Assembly: GCF_001054325.1 (NCBI RefSeq)
Contig: NZ_JVVM01000022.1
Coordinates: 124,001-188,000 of the forward strand
DNA: 64,000 nucleotides
Direction of reading: 5' to 3'
Origin: Corynebacterium vitaeruminis
GTDB taxonomy: Bacteria > Actinomycetota > Actinomycetes > Mycobacteriales > Mycobacteriaceae
Below the pieces are notes generated by a model, which was not told the origin of the DNA, did no database searches, and saw only the letters and a list, made by a program, of their open reading frames with translations. Positions 27,527 to 37,683 of the stretch are shown piece by piece; within the stretch, counting starts at the first letter, position 1, and every line of letters begins with the position of its first letter. The translations under genes and the position numbers were made by a program.

Positions 27527-28114
27527 ATGACTGACCAGGATCAGGGAAACCAGCCCACCCCGGAGGAGCCGGCCAACCTGGCCGATCAGGTCAATGAGGT
27601 CTTCGAGCAGGCCAAGCTTGACGACGACGTGGAGCCGGCGACCGAAAATGCCGCCGGTGACACTGCAGCGGAGGAAGTCGCAGACCCTGTGGCAGCCATC
27701 CAGCGTGAGCTGGATGAGCGCACAGAGGATTTGCAGCGCCTGTCGGCGGAGTTCACAAACTACCGTCGTCGAGTCGACCGAGACCGTGAGGCCGAGCGCG
27801 TACAGGCAAAGGCTAAGCTGGCCGGAGAACTGCTGGTTTTGGCCGATGACCTCGACCGCGCTGAGGAACACGGCGACTTGGCAGACGGTACCCCGCTAAA
27901 GGCATTCGCGGATAAGTTTCGTAGCGTGCTGACCGCACAGGGCGTTGAGGCATTTGGTGTTGCAGGCGAGGAGTTCGACCCGGACATCCACGAGGCTGTC
28001 CAGGATCTCTCCGAAGGGGATGACAAGGTTCTAGCCAATGTGCTGCGCAAGGGCTACCGCATTAATGACCGTGTCATTCGTACGGCGATGGTAATCATCG
28101 GCGATCCGCAGTAG
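27527..28114 (+). CDS. grpE: Nucleotide exchange factor GrpE
   Basis: 195 residues. GrpE releases ADP from DnaK and acts as a homodimer. The acidic, disordered N-terminus (about 60 residues) is followed by a coiled coil ([33 protein letters not shown]) and the C-terminal beta domain with the family motif around [20 protein letters not shown]. It starts two bases after the dnaK stop codon, which suggests coupled translation. Confidence 0.97.
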   Translation: MTDQDQGNQPTPEEPANLADQVNEVFEQAKLDDDVEPATENAAGDTAAEEVADPVAAIQRELDERTEDLQRLSAEFTNYRRRVDRDREAERVQAKAKLAGELLVLADDLDRAEEHGDLADGTPLKAFADKFRSVLTAQGVEAFGVAGEEFDPDIHEAVQDLSEGDDKVLANVLRKGYRINDRVIRTAMVIIGDPQ

Positions 28115-28174
28115 CGGAGACACAAGTGACGCAGATTTCTTCGAATTAGTTTTTCTGAAAGGAGGAGATGCACC

Positions 28175-29371
28175 ATGACTCAACGGGAATGGGCAGATAA
28201 GGACTATTACGCTGACTTGGGCGTCTCTAAGTCTGCGTCACTCGACGAGATTAAAAAGGCCTACCGCAAGCTAGCCCGGGAGAACCACCCGGATAAGAAC
28301 CCGGGCAACAAGGTCGCCGAGGATAAGTTCAAGCGAATCTCCGAGGCATACTCGGTGGTGGGTGACGAGGACAAACGCCGTGAATACGATGAGCTGCGGG
28401 CAGCTCTCGCAGGCGGTTTCCGATTCCCGGGCGCCGGAGGCTCCGGTGGTGCCGGTGCGGCCGGTAGGCGTGGTTTCGACTTCGATGTGTCGGATCTCTT
28501 TGGTGGAGGCACCGGATTCGGTGGCACCGCTGGCGGTGCAGGTGGCCTAGGTGACTTCCTGGGTGGCTTCGTAAACCGCAATGGTGGTGCTGGCGGGGCC
28601 GGACGACAGAAGGCTCGCCGTGGCGCGGACGTGGAGACAGAAATTACGCTCGATTTCCGCGAGGCCGCCCAAGGCGTCACCATCCCGTTGCAGCTCACCA
28701 ACCCGTCGCCATGCACGAACTGCAATGGTTCGGGTGCGGCACCGGGAACCTCGCCGGTGACCTGTACGACCTGTCAGGGTTCGGGATATGTCAAGGAGCA
28801 AAAGGGTGCTTTTGGCTTCTCCAGCCCGTGCTCGGACTGTGGTGCCCAGGGCACACGCATCGAAAACCCCTGCTCGCAGTGTAACGGCACTGGCGTGACC
28901 ACCCGCCGTCGTACCATTACCGTCCGCGTCCCCGCGGGCGTGGTGGACGGTCAGAAGGTTCGTCTTGCAGGCCAAGGTGAAGCGGGACTGCGGGGACGGC
29001 CGGCCGGTGATCTCTTTGTCACGGTCCACGTTCGCCCAGATGAAGTCTTCACCCGCAGCGGCAACGACCTTGAAGTCACGGTGCCGGTGAGCTTCGGCGA
29101 GCTCGCACTCGGCGGCACGATTACCGTACCGACGCTAGGTGACAAGATTCGCGTGCGCGTCCCAGCTGGTACAGCCGATGGTCGAACGCTGAGGGTGCGC
29201 GGTCGGGGTATCCCGAAGCGCAATGGCACTCCGGGCGACCTGCTGGTAACCGTGCGTGTGAAGGTGCCGACCAACTTGGATGACAATGCCACTTCGGCAT
29301 TGCGCTCCTACGTCGAGGCGGAGCGTGCCAGCGGGTTCAATCCTCGTGAGGGTTGGGCGGGTGCGAAGTAA
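28175..29371 (+). CDS. dnaJ: Chaperone DnaJ (Hsp40)
   Basis: 398 residues with a strong AAAGGAGGAG ribosome site. The J domain (residues 9-75) has the HPD triad at residues 38-40. A Gly/Phe-rich region follows (residues 85-150, unusually Ala/Gly-rich). The zinc-binding domain has four CxxCxGxG-type repeats ([32 protein letters not shown]; the third is a variant), and two C-terminal peptide-binding domains follow. It delivers substrates to DnaK and stimulates its ATPase. This is the DnaJ1 type found with hspR in actinobacteria. Its stop overlaps the hspR start. Confidence 0.97.
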   Translation: MTQREWADKDYYADLGVSKSASLDEIKKAYRKLARENHPDKNPGNKVAEDKFKRISEAYSVVGDEDKRREYDELRAALAGGFRFPGAGGSGGAGAAGRRGFDFDVSDLFGGGTGFGGTAGGAGGLGDFLGGFVNRNGGAGGAGRQKARRGADVETEITLDFREAAQGVTIPLQLTNPSPCTNCNGSGAAPGTSPVTCTTCQGSGYVKEQKGAFGFSSPCSDCGAQGTRIENPCSQCNGTGVTTRRRTITVRVPAGVVDGQKVRLAGQGEAGLRGRPAGDLFVTVHVRPDEVFTRSGNDLEVTVPVSFGELALGGTITVPTLGDKIRVRVPAGTADGRTLRVRGRGIPKRNGTPGDLLVTVRVKVPTNLDDNATSALRSYVEAERASGFNPREGWAGAK

Positions 29372-29781
29372 TGTCGGACAACACTGAGGTCTATGTCATA
29401 TCCGTAGCCGCGAATCTCGCCGGCATGCATGCGCAGACGCTGCGTAATTATGACCGACTCGGGTTGGTAACTCCGCAGCGCACCTCCGGCGGAGGTCGGC
29501 GCTACACTAAACGCGATGTGGCGCTGCTGCGTGAGATTCAGCGCCTGAGCCAGGAAGACGGCGTCAACCTGGCTGGTATTAAGGCCATCATTGACCTGAC
29601 TGAGCGAGTGGATTCGCTCGAGCAGGAAAATGCAGAACTGCGAGAGCAGCTCTATCAGGCAAAGGCACAGGCTCGCCGTTCGCGTGGTGAACTGGTTCAC
29701 GTCCCACGCTCTACGGCAGTGGTGATGTGGGAGCCACGCACGCGGCGCAGGCACAGAGATGACCGTGGCGGGGAAGGATAA
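29371..29781 (+). CDS. hspR: Heat-shock repressor HspR (MerR family)
   Basis: 136 residues. The ATG overlaps the dnaJ stop (TAATG). A MerR-type winged helix-turn-helix occupies residues 8-75 (VISVAANLAGMHAQTLRNYD, then GGGRRYTKRDVALLREI). A coiled-coil dimerisation segment follows, then an Arg-rich tail. HspR binds HAIR sites with DnaK as co-repressor; here such sites lie before dnaK (two) and clpB (one), so it should autoregulate this operon and control clpB. Confidence 0.95.
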   Translation: MSDNTEVYVISVAANLAGMHAQTLRNYDRLGLVTPQRTSGGGRRYTKRDVALLREIQRLSQEDGVNLAGIKAIIDLTERVDSLEQENAELREQLYQAKAQARRSRGELVHVPRSTAVVMWEPRTRRRHRDDRGGEG

Positions 29782-29798
29782 CCCACACGGATGGTTGA

Positions 29799-29834
29799 AC
29801 GGACTAAGCAGCTTTGGCTGGTTAGTCCGTTTTT
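29799..29834 (+). terminator. Terminator of the dnaK operon
   Basis: Perfect 9-bp arms ACGGACTAA / TTAGTCCGT followed by TTTTTC, directly after hspR. Confidence 0.88.
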
Positions 29835-29887
29835 CTTAGCTTGCTAACCGGAGCCGTCGATTAGCAATCAGTTGAACTGAGCCATCG

Positions 29888-31522
29888 TCAGCTATCAGTT
29901 AGCCACCGAGTGGTCTCGCGGGTGAAAACTTCATCGTCAAAGTAATGCTCTATGTGGGGATTGCCCTGGACATACCGGTATTTTTCGGGAATATCCTGCA
30001 CGGGGGTGACCATGAAATCAGCCAGGCCCTGCATGGATGGGCCACGCTCGCTTAGGTCGAGTGTGTACGCGCCGAAATCTTTATCAGCTGGGTTCTTTCC
30101 GTGAACCCCGAGTTCGGCAGGAATGCGAATGGGGTCCATCGGGGACGTAGCCACCGCTACACGGTGGCTATTTTCATATCCGGGTCGGACGGTGCCGTCC
30201 GGCTTGAGTAGCTTCATGTCCTTTGCGTGCCCAAGTCCAGGGCCAACACCTGGCGGAGCTACGAGCAGCACCTTATCCGCGTAAAGACCACTACCAAGGG
30301 AGGCCTGTGACACCACCGTTGCCCCGTAACTATAGCCAGCGACAATATGCCGTTGGGTAGGAGACTTGGCAGGAGGATGAGCCGAGGTTTGATTAGCGGC
30401 GTTGCTTGGATTACCTGGGGCTTCCTGATTCGAAGACGTGCCGTGGGCAGTAGCGCCACCGGCAATCGCAGTGTCACCACTGTCCACACCACCGGAACGC
30501 TCAATCAAACCAGCTTGCAAGTGCTGCAGTCGCTCTGCGGCAAAGTCGTGATACTCGGTGCGCATGGCCTCATGGAGGTCGGGCGGCGCGTCGTAGGAAA
30601 ATAACACCACCGCTACATTCTCCGGATCCTCACCGCTGGCGCGGAAGGTCGCGGCTACGCGCTCAAACTGCCTGTTAGCGTCTTCCGCGCTAGAGCTGGT
30701 GCCGGGGACGAGAGTAATCACAGTCGATGCTCGCTCAACGTCACCGAAGGCGATGGCAGAATGTCCAGGTGAGGACTCCAGTAGTTGTCCGGGAGGCAGA
30801 CCCAAAGTGCGGGCGTAAGCGGAGATAGTGGCATCTACCTCCGATAGCGGTCTGCTCGAATACGCCCCAGCCAATTCGCTCTCAACTTCCAAGTCTCCAT
30901 CGCGGCTGATACCAGTGTCGATAATGCTGCCAGTACCACTGCCAGCCTGGGATGACTGCACTCTATCCGAGCCACTAACTTCTCCTGCCACCAGCGGTGA
31001 CAGAGTTGAGATTGCGGCCGCTGCCTTCTCATCGAGTCGGTTGAGCTCAGCCAAAGCCGATTGAATCCGGCGCTGCGAGGTTGCGCACCATTCGGCCACG
31101 GTAAAAGGTCCGGCAGGAATTTTGGGATGAGCGAGGCTCCGCACAATCGTAGACAGCATGCCCTCCGGCGGAGTCACCGCACCAGAAACTAGGTTGACCT
31201 GTAACCCCAGGTTGGTTGCCTGGTTTACCGCGTCGGTAAGTTCGCGGATGACGTCGTTAAGCATGGCTGCGGTGTCACTGCAGCAGGCGGCGAGACGTTC
31301 GAGTGCGACGCTGCTTCGGCGCAGCCGTGTGGAGCTGTGGGTGACGGAGACCTCGGCGGCGCTGCGATTGTCGCCGGCGAAGTCGTCCTCCGAAAGCGCA
31401 TCGAGTGCGCCCTGGGAACTGTCGGCGGAATCGGTGAGGGCGCGCGCCCCGGAACGCAGCACCCGGGAGAGGCTGTTCAGTGGATCCACGCGCCATAGCA
31501 ACGCTTCACCTACCGTGACCAT
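29888..31522 (-). CDS. DUF1023 alpha/beta hydrolase
   Basis: 544 residues. The N-terminal 200 are helical, Ala/Ser-rich and resemble the WXG100-like half of ESX-associated proteins. The C-terminal part is an alpha/beta hydrolase of the DUF1023 family: the strand VITLVPGTSSSAEDAN, the nucleophile elbow GYSYGATVVSQ with its Ser, and a likely acid/His pair in the C-terminal third (HIEHYFDDE). A disordered Gly/Asn/Ser-rich insertion precedes the elbow. The start overlaps the end of the small partner gene by 13 bases, so translation is coupled. No signal peptide is present. The substrate is unknown. Confidence 0.8.
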   Translation of the reverse strand: MVTVGEALLWRVDPLNSLSRVLRSGARALTDSADSSQGALDALSEDDFAGDNRSAAEVSVTHSSTRLRRSSVALERLAACCSDTAAMLNDVIRELTDAVNQATNLGLQVNLVSGAVTPPEGMLSTIVRSLAHPKIPAGPFTVAEWCATSQRRIQSALAELNRLDEKAAAAISTLSPLVAGEVSGSDRVQSSQAGSGTGSIIDTGISRDGDLEVESELAGAYSSRPLSEVDATISAYARTLGLPPGQLLESSPGHSAIAFGDVERASTVITLVPGTSSSAEDANRQFERVAATFRASGEDPENVAVVLFSYDAPPDLHEAMRTEYHDFAAERLQHLQAGLIERSGGVDSGDTAIAGGATAHGTSSNQEAPGNPSNAANQTSAHPPAKSPTQRHIVAGYSYGATVVSQASLGSGLYADKVLLVAPPGVGPGLGHAKDMKLLKPDGTVRPGYENSHRVAVATSPMDPIRIPAELGVHGKNPADKDFGAYTLDLSERGPSMQGLADFMVTPVQDIPEKYRYVQGNPHIEHYFDDEVFTRETTRWLTDS

Positions 31523-31827
31523 GACAGCCTTTCCAAGGCGCGGGACTGGGTGTGTTCATGGGCGAGAGCGTTGGTCGCGAGGGTATCGGCGGCCTGCGCA
31601 ATAACGTCGATGTTTGTGCACGCGGCAAGTAACGATTCCGACCACTTCCCACAGGTAGTGGAGGCGGCGGGAACAATGCGTGAGCCGGGCAGGGCAGAGG
31701 CGAGGTCGGCGCTATCCGGGGCAGCTGCCACGATGGTGGAAATTCCATCAACACGACTGGAAAGCTGCTGGTAGGAGCGACTTAAGGCGGATAGTTGAGC
31801 AGGATTGACGGTGATGTGTTCGGCCAT
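31510..31827 (-). CDS. Small helical ESX-like (WXG100/EspC-like) protein
   Basis: 105 residues, two predicted helices, with the pattern of small ESX substrates or EspC/DUF2580 proteins (ITVNPAQLSALSRSYQQLSS at the start, ending in AHEHTQSRALERL). No WXG motif is present. It lies directly upstream of, and overlaps by 13 bases, the DUF1023 hydrolase gene, the usual order for such pairs in actinobacteria. No ESX secretion machinery is in the window, so export is only inferred. Confidence 0.7.
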   Translation of the reverse strand: MAEHITVNPAQLSALSRSYQQLSSRVDGISTIVAAAPDSADLASALPGSRIVPAASTTCGKWSESLLAACTNIDVIAQAADTLATNALAHEHTQSRALERLSWSR

Positions 31828-31970
31828 GTTTTTGATTCTGCTGGGTGCCGGAAGCTAGCGGAAGAGCATCTTCAGGGAACTGTGGATAACTAGGAGGGGC
31901 AGCAACGCATGGCGATGTGCTGTGGATAACTTCACGGCAGTCAATCCGGGGGAGCCGGTAACATTTAGGC

Positions 31971-32819
31971 ATGCGTATTGCACTGGCTCAGTTGGAATTG
32001 TCAGCATCGGTTGAAGAAAATCTAGACGCAGTGAAGGAGACCATCGCGCGAGCGGTACAGGAAAATGCCGATTTGGTGGTCTTCCCCGAGGCCACGATGA
32101 AGGCGTTCAATTCCGGTCGCCTTGACGTGGTGGCGGAGTCCAGCAGCGATAAGTTCGTAGCGGAGGTCTCGCAGGCCGCACACGATGCCGGAATCAGCGT
32201 GGTGGTCGGCATGTTCCGCCCGGCAGATGAAGTGGAGCGCGACGGTAAGACGATGCACCGAGTCTTCAATTCGCTGCTTCTGGCTTGGCGTGATGAGGAC
32301 GGCCCCGGTGTCGAGTTCTACGATAAGCTCCACCTCTTCGACGCTTTCGGGTTCCGCGAATCCGATACCGTCGCGCCGGGCAACGCGCACGTGGTCTGTG
32401 ACGTCCCGCTTGCCGACGGCTCGTCGGTCGCCCTCGGTCTTGCGACATGTTTCGACATCCGATTTCCTGAGCAATTCATTCAACTGGCCAACCTGGGCGC
32501 AGAGGTCATCGTGCTGCCCGCTTCGTGGAATGACGGCCCGGGCAAGGTGGCGCAGTGGCAGACCCTGGTTTCGGCACGTGCCTTGGACAGCACTTGCGTG
32601 ATCGCGGCCGTTGATGCGGCGCGGCCTGGTGGGGCTAAGGCCGCGGGTAAGGATGAGGGGCCTACCGGTGCGGGGCACTCTATGTTGGTCAATGCGGACG
32701 GTGGGGTTATTGCTTCGGCGGGCTACGGTCCGCAGCTACTCGTGGCTGATGTGGATGTGGCGGAGGTGGAACGGATTCGCCGCTCGATTCCGGTGCTGGA
32801 AATTCGCGACCAGGGCTAG
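31971..32819 (+). CDS. Carbon-nitrogen hydrolase (nitrilase superfamily)
   Basis: 282 residues with the full Glu-Lys-Cys triad: Glu40 in VVFPEA, Lys119 in YDKLHLFD and Cys160 in ATCFDIRFPE. Conserved flanks such as GMFRP and PASWNDGPGK fit the NIT/omega-amidase or deaminated-glutathione amidase branches, which hydrolyse linear amides in the cytosol. The exact substrate cannot be decided. An insertion rich in Gly and Lys (ARPGGAKAAGKDEGP) lies near residue 222. Confidence 0.9.
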   Translation: MRIALAQLELSASVEENLDAVKETIARAVQENADLVVFPEATMKAFNSGRLDVVAESSSDKFVAEVSQAAHDAGISVVVGMFRPADEVERDGKTMHRVFNSLLLAWRDEDGPGVEFYDKLHLFDAFGFRESDTVAPGNAHVVCDVPLADGSSVALGLATCFDIRFPEQFIQLANLGAEVIVLPASWNDGPGKVAQWQTLVSARALDSTCVIAAVDAARPGGAKAAGKDEGPTGAGHSMLVNADGGVIASAGYGPQLLVADVDVAEVERIRRSIPVLEIRDQG

Positions 32820-32936
32820 CTGAGGGGAGAGGAAGAGGGGCGAGCCGAGCTGAAAGCAGGGGGTGGGGGAGCGAAGAGAGCGGGTATTTAGCCGACAGTT
32901 CTACCGATTCGGGCGAAGTCCTTTATATTTCTAATC

Positions 32937-33554
32937 ATGCTGCTCCACATCCTCTGGGTCATTGGAATTACGGCCGAAGGCGTCACCGGTGCGCTGGCGG
33001 CCGGTCGAATGCGCATGGACCTCTTTGGAGTCTCAACAATTGCGTGCATGACTGCCATCGGCGGTGGCACCCTGCGAGATGTCATTCTCGGTCACTATCC
33101 GCTGGTGTGGGTCGCTAGTCCGCAATATTTGCTGGTTATCGTGGGGGCGGCGCTTATTACGGTGCTGATGGCCGACTTCCTGATGAAGCACTTCCGGGTG
33201 GTGTTCCTGGTAGCCGACGCGATTGGTCTTTCGGCATTTTCTATCATTGGTGCCCGCGTGGCCATGGAGATGGGGCACGGTGTCATCATCGCGATTGTGG
33301 GTGCCGTTCTTACCGGTGCATTTGGTGGTGTGCTCCGCGACCTGATGTGTGACCGCGTTCCGCTGGTCTTCCAAAAGGAGCTCTACGCGTCCATCGCAGT
33401 TGTCGCGGCGACGCTTTACTACGTGCTCGACATGGTTGGCCTGCACGAGAACATCAACATCATCTGCGCTGTGCTGTCCGCGCTGTTTATTCGACTAGCG
33501 GCAATTTGGCGCGGCTGGTCGCTACCGGTATTTGATTATCAAGGGCGCGATTAA
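32937..33554 (+). CDS. TRIC-type (UPF0126, YadS-like) membrane protein
   Basis: 205 residues with seven membrane helices arranged as two tandem UPF0126 units. Each has the conserved Gly/Arg motif (GGGTLRDVILG near residue 42 and GAFGGVLRDLMCD near 130), the pore-lining feature of trimeric intracellular cation channels. Bacterial members conduct monovalent cations. A bidirectional terminator separates it from the aldolase gene. Confidence 0.9.
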   Translation: MLLHILWVIGITAEGVTGALAAGRMRMDLFGVSTIACMTAIGGGTLRDVILGHYPLVWVASPQYLLVIVGAALITVLMADFLMKHFRVVFLVADAIGLSAFSIIGARVAMEMGHGVIIAIVGAVLTGAFGGVLRDLMCDRVPLVFQKELYASIAVVAATLYYVLDMVGLHENINIICAVLSALFIRLAAIWRGWSLPVFDYQGRD

Positions 33555-33559
33555 AAAAA

Positions 33560-33591
33560 ACTCCCGCACCCAAAAAACCTGGTGTGGGAGT
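33560..33591. terminator. Bidirectional terminator
   Basis: Arms ACTCCCGCACC / GGTGTGGGAGT (one G-T pair) around a 10-base loop, with an A run before and CTTTAG after. It separates the TRIC gene (plus) from the aldolase gene (minus). Confidence 0.85.
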
Positions 33592-33650
33592 CTTTAGTTG
33601 CACTAGGCGCTACCTAGAAGCGCGCACAAGCGCAGATGCAAAGCGGACGA

Positions 33651-34538
33651 TTAGGAAATCGAAGCCTCGTAGATGCCCTTGACGGAGTCAGCCATGGTTG
33701 CGTTGAAGTCTTCGTCGGACTGCTGAGCAGACAGGCCCTCAGACAGTGCGCGGGAGAAGGAAGCAATCATGCCGTGGTTGCGGGACAGGCGCTCGTTGGC
33801 GTCCTCGCGCTCATAGCCACCGGATAGTGCGACAACGCGCATGACCTTCGGATGGTCAATCAGCGGCTTGTACAGGTCATCCTTGGTCGGGATGGAAACC
33901 TTAATCATGACCTTCTGATCATCAGCCAGATCATCCAGGCCAGCGAGCAGCTCGCGCAGGACGATGTCCTCAGCCTCTGCCTTGTCAGCAGCGTTGATGT
34001 CGACCTCCGGCTCCAGAATTGGAACCAGACCGTGGGACAGAACCTGCTTGCCGAACTCGAACTGCTGAGCGATGTTGGCCTTGATGCCCTCTTCGTTTGC
34101 CTCAGCAATGAAGGAGCGCATCTTGGTGCCGAAAATGCCCTTAGCGACACCGCGCTCCAGCAGCTCATCCAGGCCCGGGCACGGCTTCATAAGCTGAACG
34201 CCGTTCTCCTTGTCGGCGAGGCCCTTGTCAGTCTTCAGGAACGGGACGATGCCCTTCTTTTCCCACAGGTACTGAGCGGTCGGGATTCCCTCAATGTCGC
34301 GATCCATGGTCTGCTCGAAGAGAATCGCACCAATGATCTGCTCAGAGCTGAAGGACGGGGAAGTGATAATGCGGGTACGCATCTCGTGAACCAGGTCGAA
34401 CATTTCATCTTCGTTCGAGTACTGATCCTCGTTGATGCCGTACAGGCGCAGAGCCTTCGGGGTCGATCCACCGGACTGGTCGAGAGCGGCGATGAAGCCC
34501 TTGCCCTCAGTCATCTGACGTGCCTGCTCGATGTTCAT
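33651..34538 (-). CDS. fda: Fructose-bisphosphate aldolase, class I
   Basis: 295 residues from the ATG at 34538 (AAAGGA five bases upstream); an open frame upstream to 34571 has no such site. It cleaves fructose 1,6-bisphosphate to dihydroxyacetone phosphate and glyceraldehyde 3-phosphate through a Schiff base, with no metal. Conserved segments are [43 protein letters not shown] with the Schiff-base Lys, and [14 protein letters not shown]. It follows the Gram-positive class I form known from staphylococci, from start to end. Confidence 0.95.
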   Translation of the reverse strand: MNIEQARQMTEGKGFIAALDQSGGSTPKALRLYGINEDQYSNEDEMFDLVHEMRTRIITSPSFSSEQIIGAILFEQTMDRDIEGIPTAQYLWEKKGIVPFLKTDKGLADKENGVQLMKPCPGLDELLERGVAKGIFGTKMRSFIAEANEEGIKANIAQQFEFGKQVLSHGLVPILEPEVDINAADKAEAEDIVLRELLAGLDDLADDQKVMIKVSIPTKDDLYKPLIDHPKVMRVVALSGGYEREDANERLSRNHGMIASFSRALSEGLSAQQSDEDFNATMADSVKGIYEASIS

Positions 34539-34907
34539 TCGAGTCCTTTCGTGAGAATGAAGGAATGTCACCTACTAGGGTAACCAAAACAGTATGAGTG
34601 CGCTGCCCGCCCATCACTCACATGGGGGAAGTAGAATCCGGCGGGAGTGTGCTGGTGAGGGCGTCGGACGGTGTATTGGAGGGCGTTCGCACGTGGTTTC
34701 TGGAACTTTCCGACACTTTCTAGTGCTGTCCGGCCCGTTATTGCGCCTAACGACGCGTTACGACGCTAGCGAGTTCCACCACTTCTGCAATAGGTGTGGT
34801 GTGAATCACAGTGGGAATTGGTAAATATTGAAGTTGAGTGGAACAGACTCAAGGCTGAATGCGTTATGGGTAGTGAATGACAAAGTTGAGTCAAAGGGGC
34901 GCAAGTT
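34539..34907. other. Divergent intergenic region fda-clpB
   Basis: 369 bases holding the promoters of fda and clpB. A HAIR site lies at 34833-34853 and a loose half-site (GTTGAGTCAAAG) near 34885. No gene or RNA is seen. Confidence 0.6.
34833..34853. promoter_or_regulatory. HAIR operator for HspR (clpB)
   Basis: GTTGAGT-N7-ACTCAAG matches the HspR consensus at 13 of 14 positions. It lies 55 bases before the clpB start codon and supports clpB membership in the HspR regulon. Confidence 0.88.
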
Positions 34908-37487
34908 ATGAGTTTTACACCAACAACTAAGACTGGAGAAGTTCTCCAGGAAGCTATGAAGGCCGCTACCAGCGCAGGTAATCCGGATATCCGGCCTGGG
35001 CACATTCTGGTAGCGCTGCTGGAGCAAAAGGAGGGTATTGCGGCTCCGCTGCTTGAGGCAGCGGGTGTTAATCCTTCCGGGGTTTTGACCCGCGCTAAGG
35101 AGCTGGTCGCTGGGTACCCGTCGGCAAGCGGGGCGAATATGGCGAACCCGCAGTTTAATAGGGATGCCGTTAATGCACTGAACGCTGCCGAGGAGCTGGC
35201 GGGCGAGCTTGGAGACGAGTATGTCTCCACGGAAATTCTGCTTATCGGTGTAGCAACTGGCCAGTCGGAGGCGGCAACTGTGCTGCAGTCGACGGGCGCT
35301 ACTGCCGAGGCATTAAAGGGCGCGCTGACTAGCGTGCGTGGATCGAGGAAGGTTACAACGGAAAATCCAGAAGAGCAGTACCAGGCTCTGGAAAAGTATG
35401 CGACGGACTTAACCGCGCGGGCGCGTGAGGGCAAGATTGACCCTGTTATCGGCCGCGATGCGGAGATTCGTCGCGTGGTTCAGGTCCTAAGTCGTCGCAC
35501 CAAGAACAACCCTGTGCTCATTGGTGAGCCGGGCGTTGGTAAGACGGCCATTGTAGAAGGGCTCGCACGCCGAATTGTTGCAGGTGACGTGCCGGAATCC
35601 CTGAAGGGTAAGACTCTGATGAGTCTCGATTTGGGTTCCATGGTCGCCGGTGCGAAGTACCGCGGTGAGTTCGAGGAGCGCCTGAAGGCGGTTCTGGACG
35701 AGATTAAGGAATCCGACGGTCAGATTATTACCTTCATCGATGAGATTCACACCATCGTTGGCGCTGGTGCCACAGGTGATGGCTCGATGGATGCGGGCAA
35801 TATGATTAAGCCGATGCTGGCTCGTGGTGAGCTGCGCCTGGTCGGTGCGACGACCCTGGATGAGTACCGCAAGTACATCGAGAAGGATGCTGCGCTGGAA
35901 CGTCGTTTCCAGCAGGTCTTTGTCGGTGAGCCGAGCGTTGAGGACGCCATTGGTATTCTGCGTGGCCTGAAGGAGCGCTACGAGGTCCACCACGGTGTCC
36001 GTATTCAAGACTCCGCGCTGGTGGCTGCGGCAACGCTGTCGGATCGCTACATCACGTCCCGCTTCCTGCCGGATAAGGCCATTGACCTGGTGGATGAGGC
36101 CGCATCGCGTCTGCGTATGGAGATTGACTCCTCGCCGGAGGAGATCGACTCTGCGGAACGCATCGTGCGCCGCCTCGAAATCGAGGAAATGGCCCTGGAG
36201 AAGGAAACTGACATCGCGTCGAAGGAGCGCCTGGACAAGCTCCGTGAGGAACTTGCAGATGAGCGTGAGAAACTCAACGCTCTGAAGACTCGCTGGCAGA
36301 ACGAGAAGTCCTCGATTGATGATGTCCGCTCCGTTCGCGAAGAGCTCGATGCCCTGCGCACTGAGTCAGAAAAGGCTGAGCGCGAAGGTGACTACGGGCG
36401 CGTCGCAGAGCTGCGTTACGGGCGCATTCCTGAGTTGGAGAAGAAGCTGGAGGCCGCCGAGGAATCGGTCGCTGACGCAGAGGAAAACTCCATGCTGAAG
36501 GAGGAGGTCACGCCTCAGGAAGTTGCTGAGGTTGTCTCCGCCTGGACGGGTATCCCGGCTGGCAAGATGATGCAGGGTGAGACCGAGAAGCTACTGGAAA
36601 TGGAGCTCAACCTCGGCCGTCGCGTCGTTGGACAGAATGCTGCTGTGGAAGCTGTCTCCGATGCCGTCCGTCGTTCGCGTGCGGGTGTTGCCGATCCGAA
36701 CCGTCCGACTGGTTCCTTCCTGTTCCTCGGTCCAACAGGTGTTGGTAAGACGGAGCTGGCCAAGGCTCTGGCGGAGTTCCTCTTCGACGATGAACGCGCA
36801 ATGGTTCGCATCGATATGTCCGAGTACGGTGAGAAGCACTCTGTCGCTCGCCTGATTGGTGCCCCTCCTGGATACGTCGGCTACGACGCTGGCGGTCAGC
36901 TCACCGAGGCTGTTCGTCGCCGTCCGTACACCGTCGTGCTTTTCGACGAGGTCGAGAAGGCTCATCCGGATGTGTTCGATGTGCTCCTGCAGGTGCTTGA
37001 TGAAGGTCGCCTGACCGATGGTCAGGGCCGAACCGTGGACTTCCGAAACACGATTCTGATTCTGACCTCCAATCTCGGCGCTGGTGGCACGCATGAGCAG
37101 ATCATGGATGCAGTCAAGATGGCCTTCAAGCCGGAGTTCATCAACCGTCTTGACGATGTGGTGATCTTCGATCCGCTGACCTCCGAGCAGTTGCGTGGCA
37201 TTGTGGACATTCAGGTTCGCAACCTGGCGGAGCGTCTGGCTGCACGTCGTCTGGTCCTGGATGTCTCCGATGGGGCGCTGGACTGGCTGTCGGAGCGTGG
37301 CTACGACCCGGCTTACGGCGCTCGTCCGTTGCGTCGCCTGGTGCAAAAGGCAATCGGCGATGAGCTGGCACGTCGACTGCTCGCCGGTGATGTCCGCGAT
37401 GGTGACCGCGTAGAGGTCACGGTTGCTGACGATGGCGAGTCGCTGAAGATTGTCGGCTACGGCGAGGACGGTGCAGCTCGGGTTTAA
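34908..37487 (+). CDS. clpB: Disaggregase ClpB (Hsp100)
   Basis: 859 residues. It pulls proteins out of aggregates together with DnaK/DnaJ/GrpE. Domains in order: the N domain with its repeat-like helices, the first AAA+ module with Walker [10 protein letters not shown] (near residue 205), a coiled-coil middle domain (about residues 405-525) that contacts DnaK, and the second AAA+ module with Walker [10 protein letters not shown] (near 607) and a C-terminal D2 small domain. Conserved sensor and arginine-finger regions are present. Length is typical. A terminator follows and a HAIR site precedes it. Confidence 0.97.
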   Translation: MSFTPTTKTGEVLQEAMKAATSAGNPDIRPGHILVALLEQKEGIAAPLLEAAGVNPSGVLTRAKELVAGYPSASGANMANPQFNRDAVNALNAAEELAGELGDEYVSTEILLIGVATGQSEAATVLQSTGATAEALKGALTSVRGSRKVTTENPEEQYQALEKYATDLTARAREGKIDPVIGRDAEIRRVVQVLSRRTKNNPVLIGEPGVGKTAIVEGLARRIVAGDVPESLKGKTLMSLDLGSMVAGAKYRGEFEERLKAVLDEIKESDGQIITFIDEIHTIVGAGATGDGSMDAGNMIKPMLARGELRLVGATTLDEYRKYIEKDAALERRFQQVFVGEPSVEDAIGILRGLKERYEVHHGVRIQDSALVAAATLSDRYITSRFLPDKAIDLVDEAASRLRMEIDSSPEEIDSAERIVRRLEIEEMALEKETDIASKERLDKLREELADEREKLNALKTRWQNEKSSIDDVRSVREELDALRTESEKAEREGDYGRVAELRYGRIPELEKKLEAAEESVADAEENSMLKEEVTPQEVAEVVSAWTGIPAGKMMQGETEKLLEMELNLGRRVVGQNAAVEAVSDAVRRSRAGVADPNRPTGSFLFLGPTGVGKTELAKALAEFLFDDERAMVRIDMSEYGEKHSVARLIGAPPGYVGYDAGGQLTEAVRRRPYTVVLFDEVEKAHPDVFDVLLQVLDEGRLTDGQGRTVDFRNTILILTSNLGAGGTHEQIMDAVKMAFKPEFINRLDDVVIFDPLTSEQLRGIVDIQVRNLAERLAARRLVLDVSDGALDWLSERGYDPAYGARPLRRLVQKAIGDELARRLLAGDVRDGDRVEVTVADDGESLKIVGYGEDGAARV

Positions 37488-37547
37488 GGGGTCAAGTTAA
37501 GGGCTCAAGTCTAAGAGCGTACCTGCTCGGTGGGCTGTCCGTTTGTT

Positions 37548-37586
37548 GGGGCGGTTTGGGAAAGTTCTCTCCCGAACCGCCCTTTT
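37548..37586 (+). terminator. Terminator of clpB
   Basis: Arms GGGCGGTTTGGG / CCCGAACCGCCC (one G-T pair) around a short loop, followed by TTTT. Confidence 0.85.
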
Positions 37587-37683
37587 GTGTGCTTTCGCGC
37601 TTGGATTATGTGGTTCTTGCTTGGATGTGTGGGGCCCTGTTGCATTCTGGTCTCGGCTGATTCTGCCGGTATAGTGCGCACAT

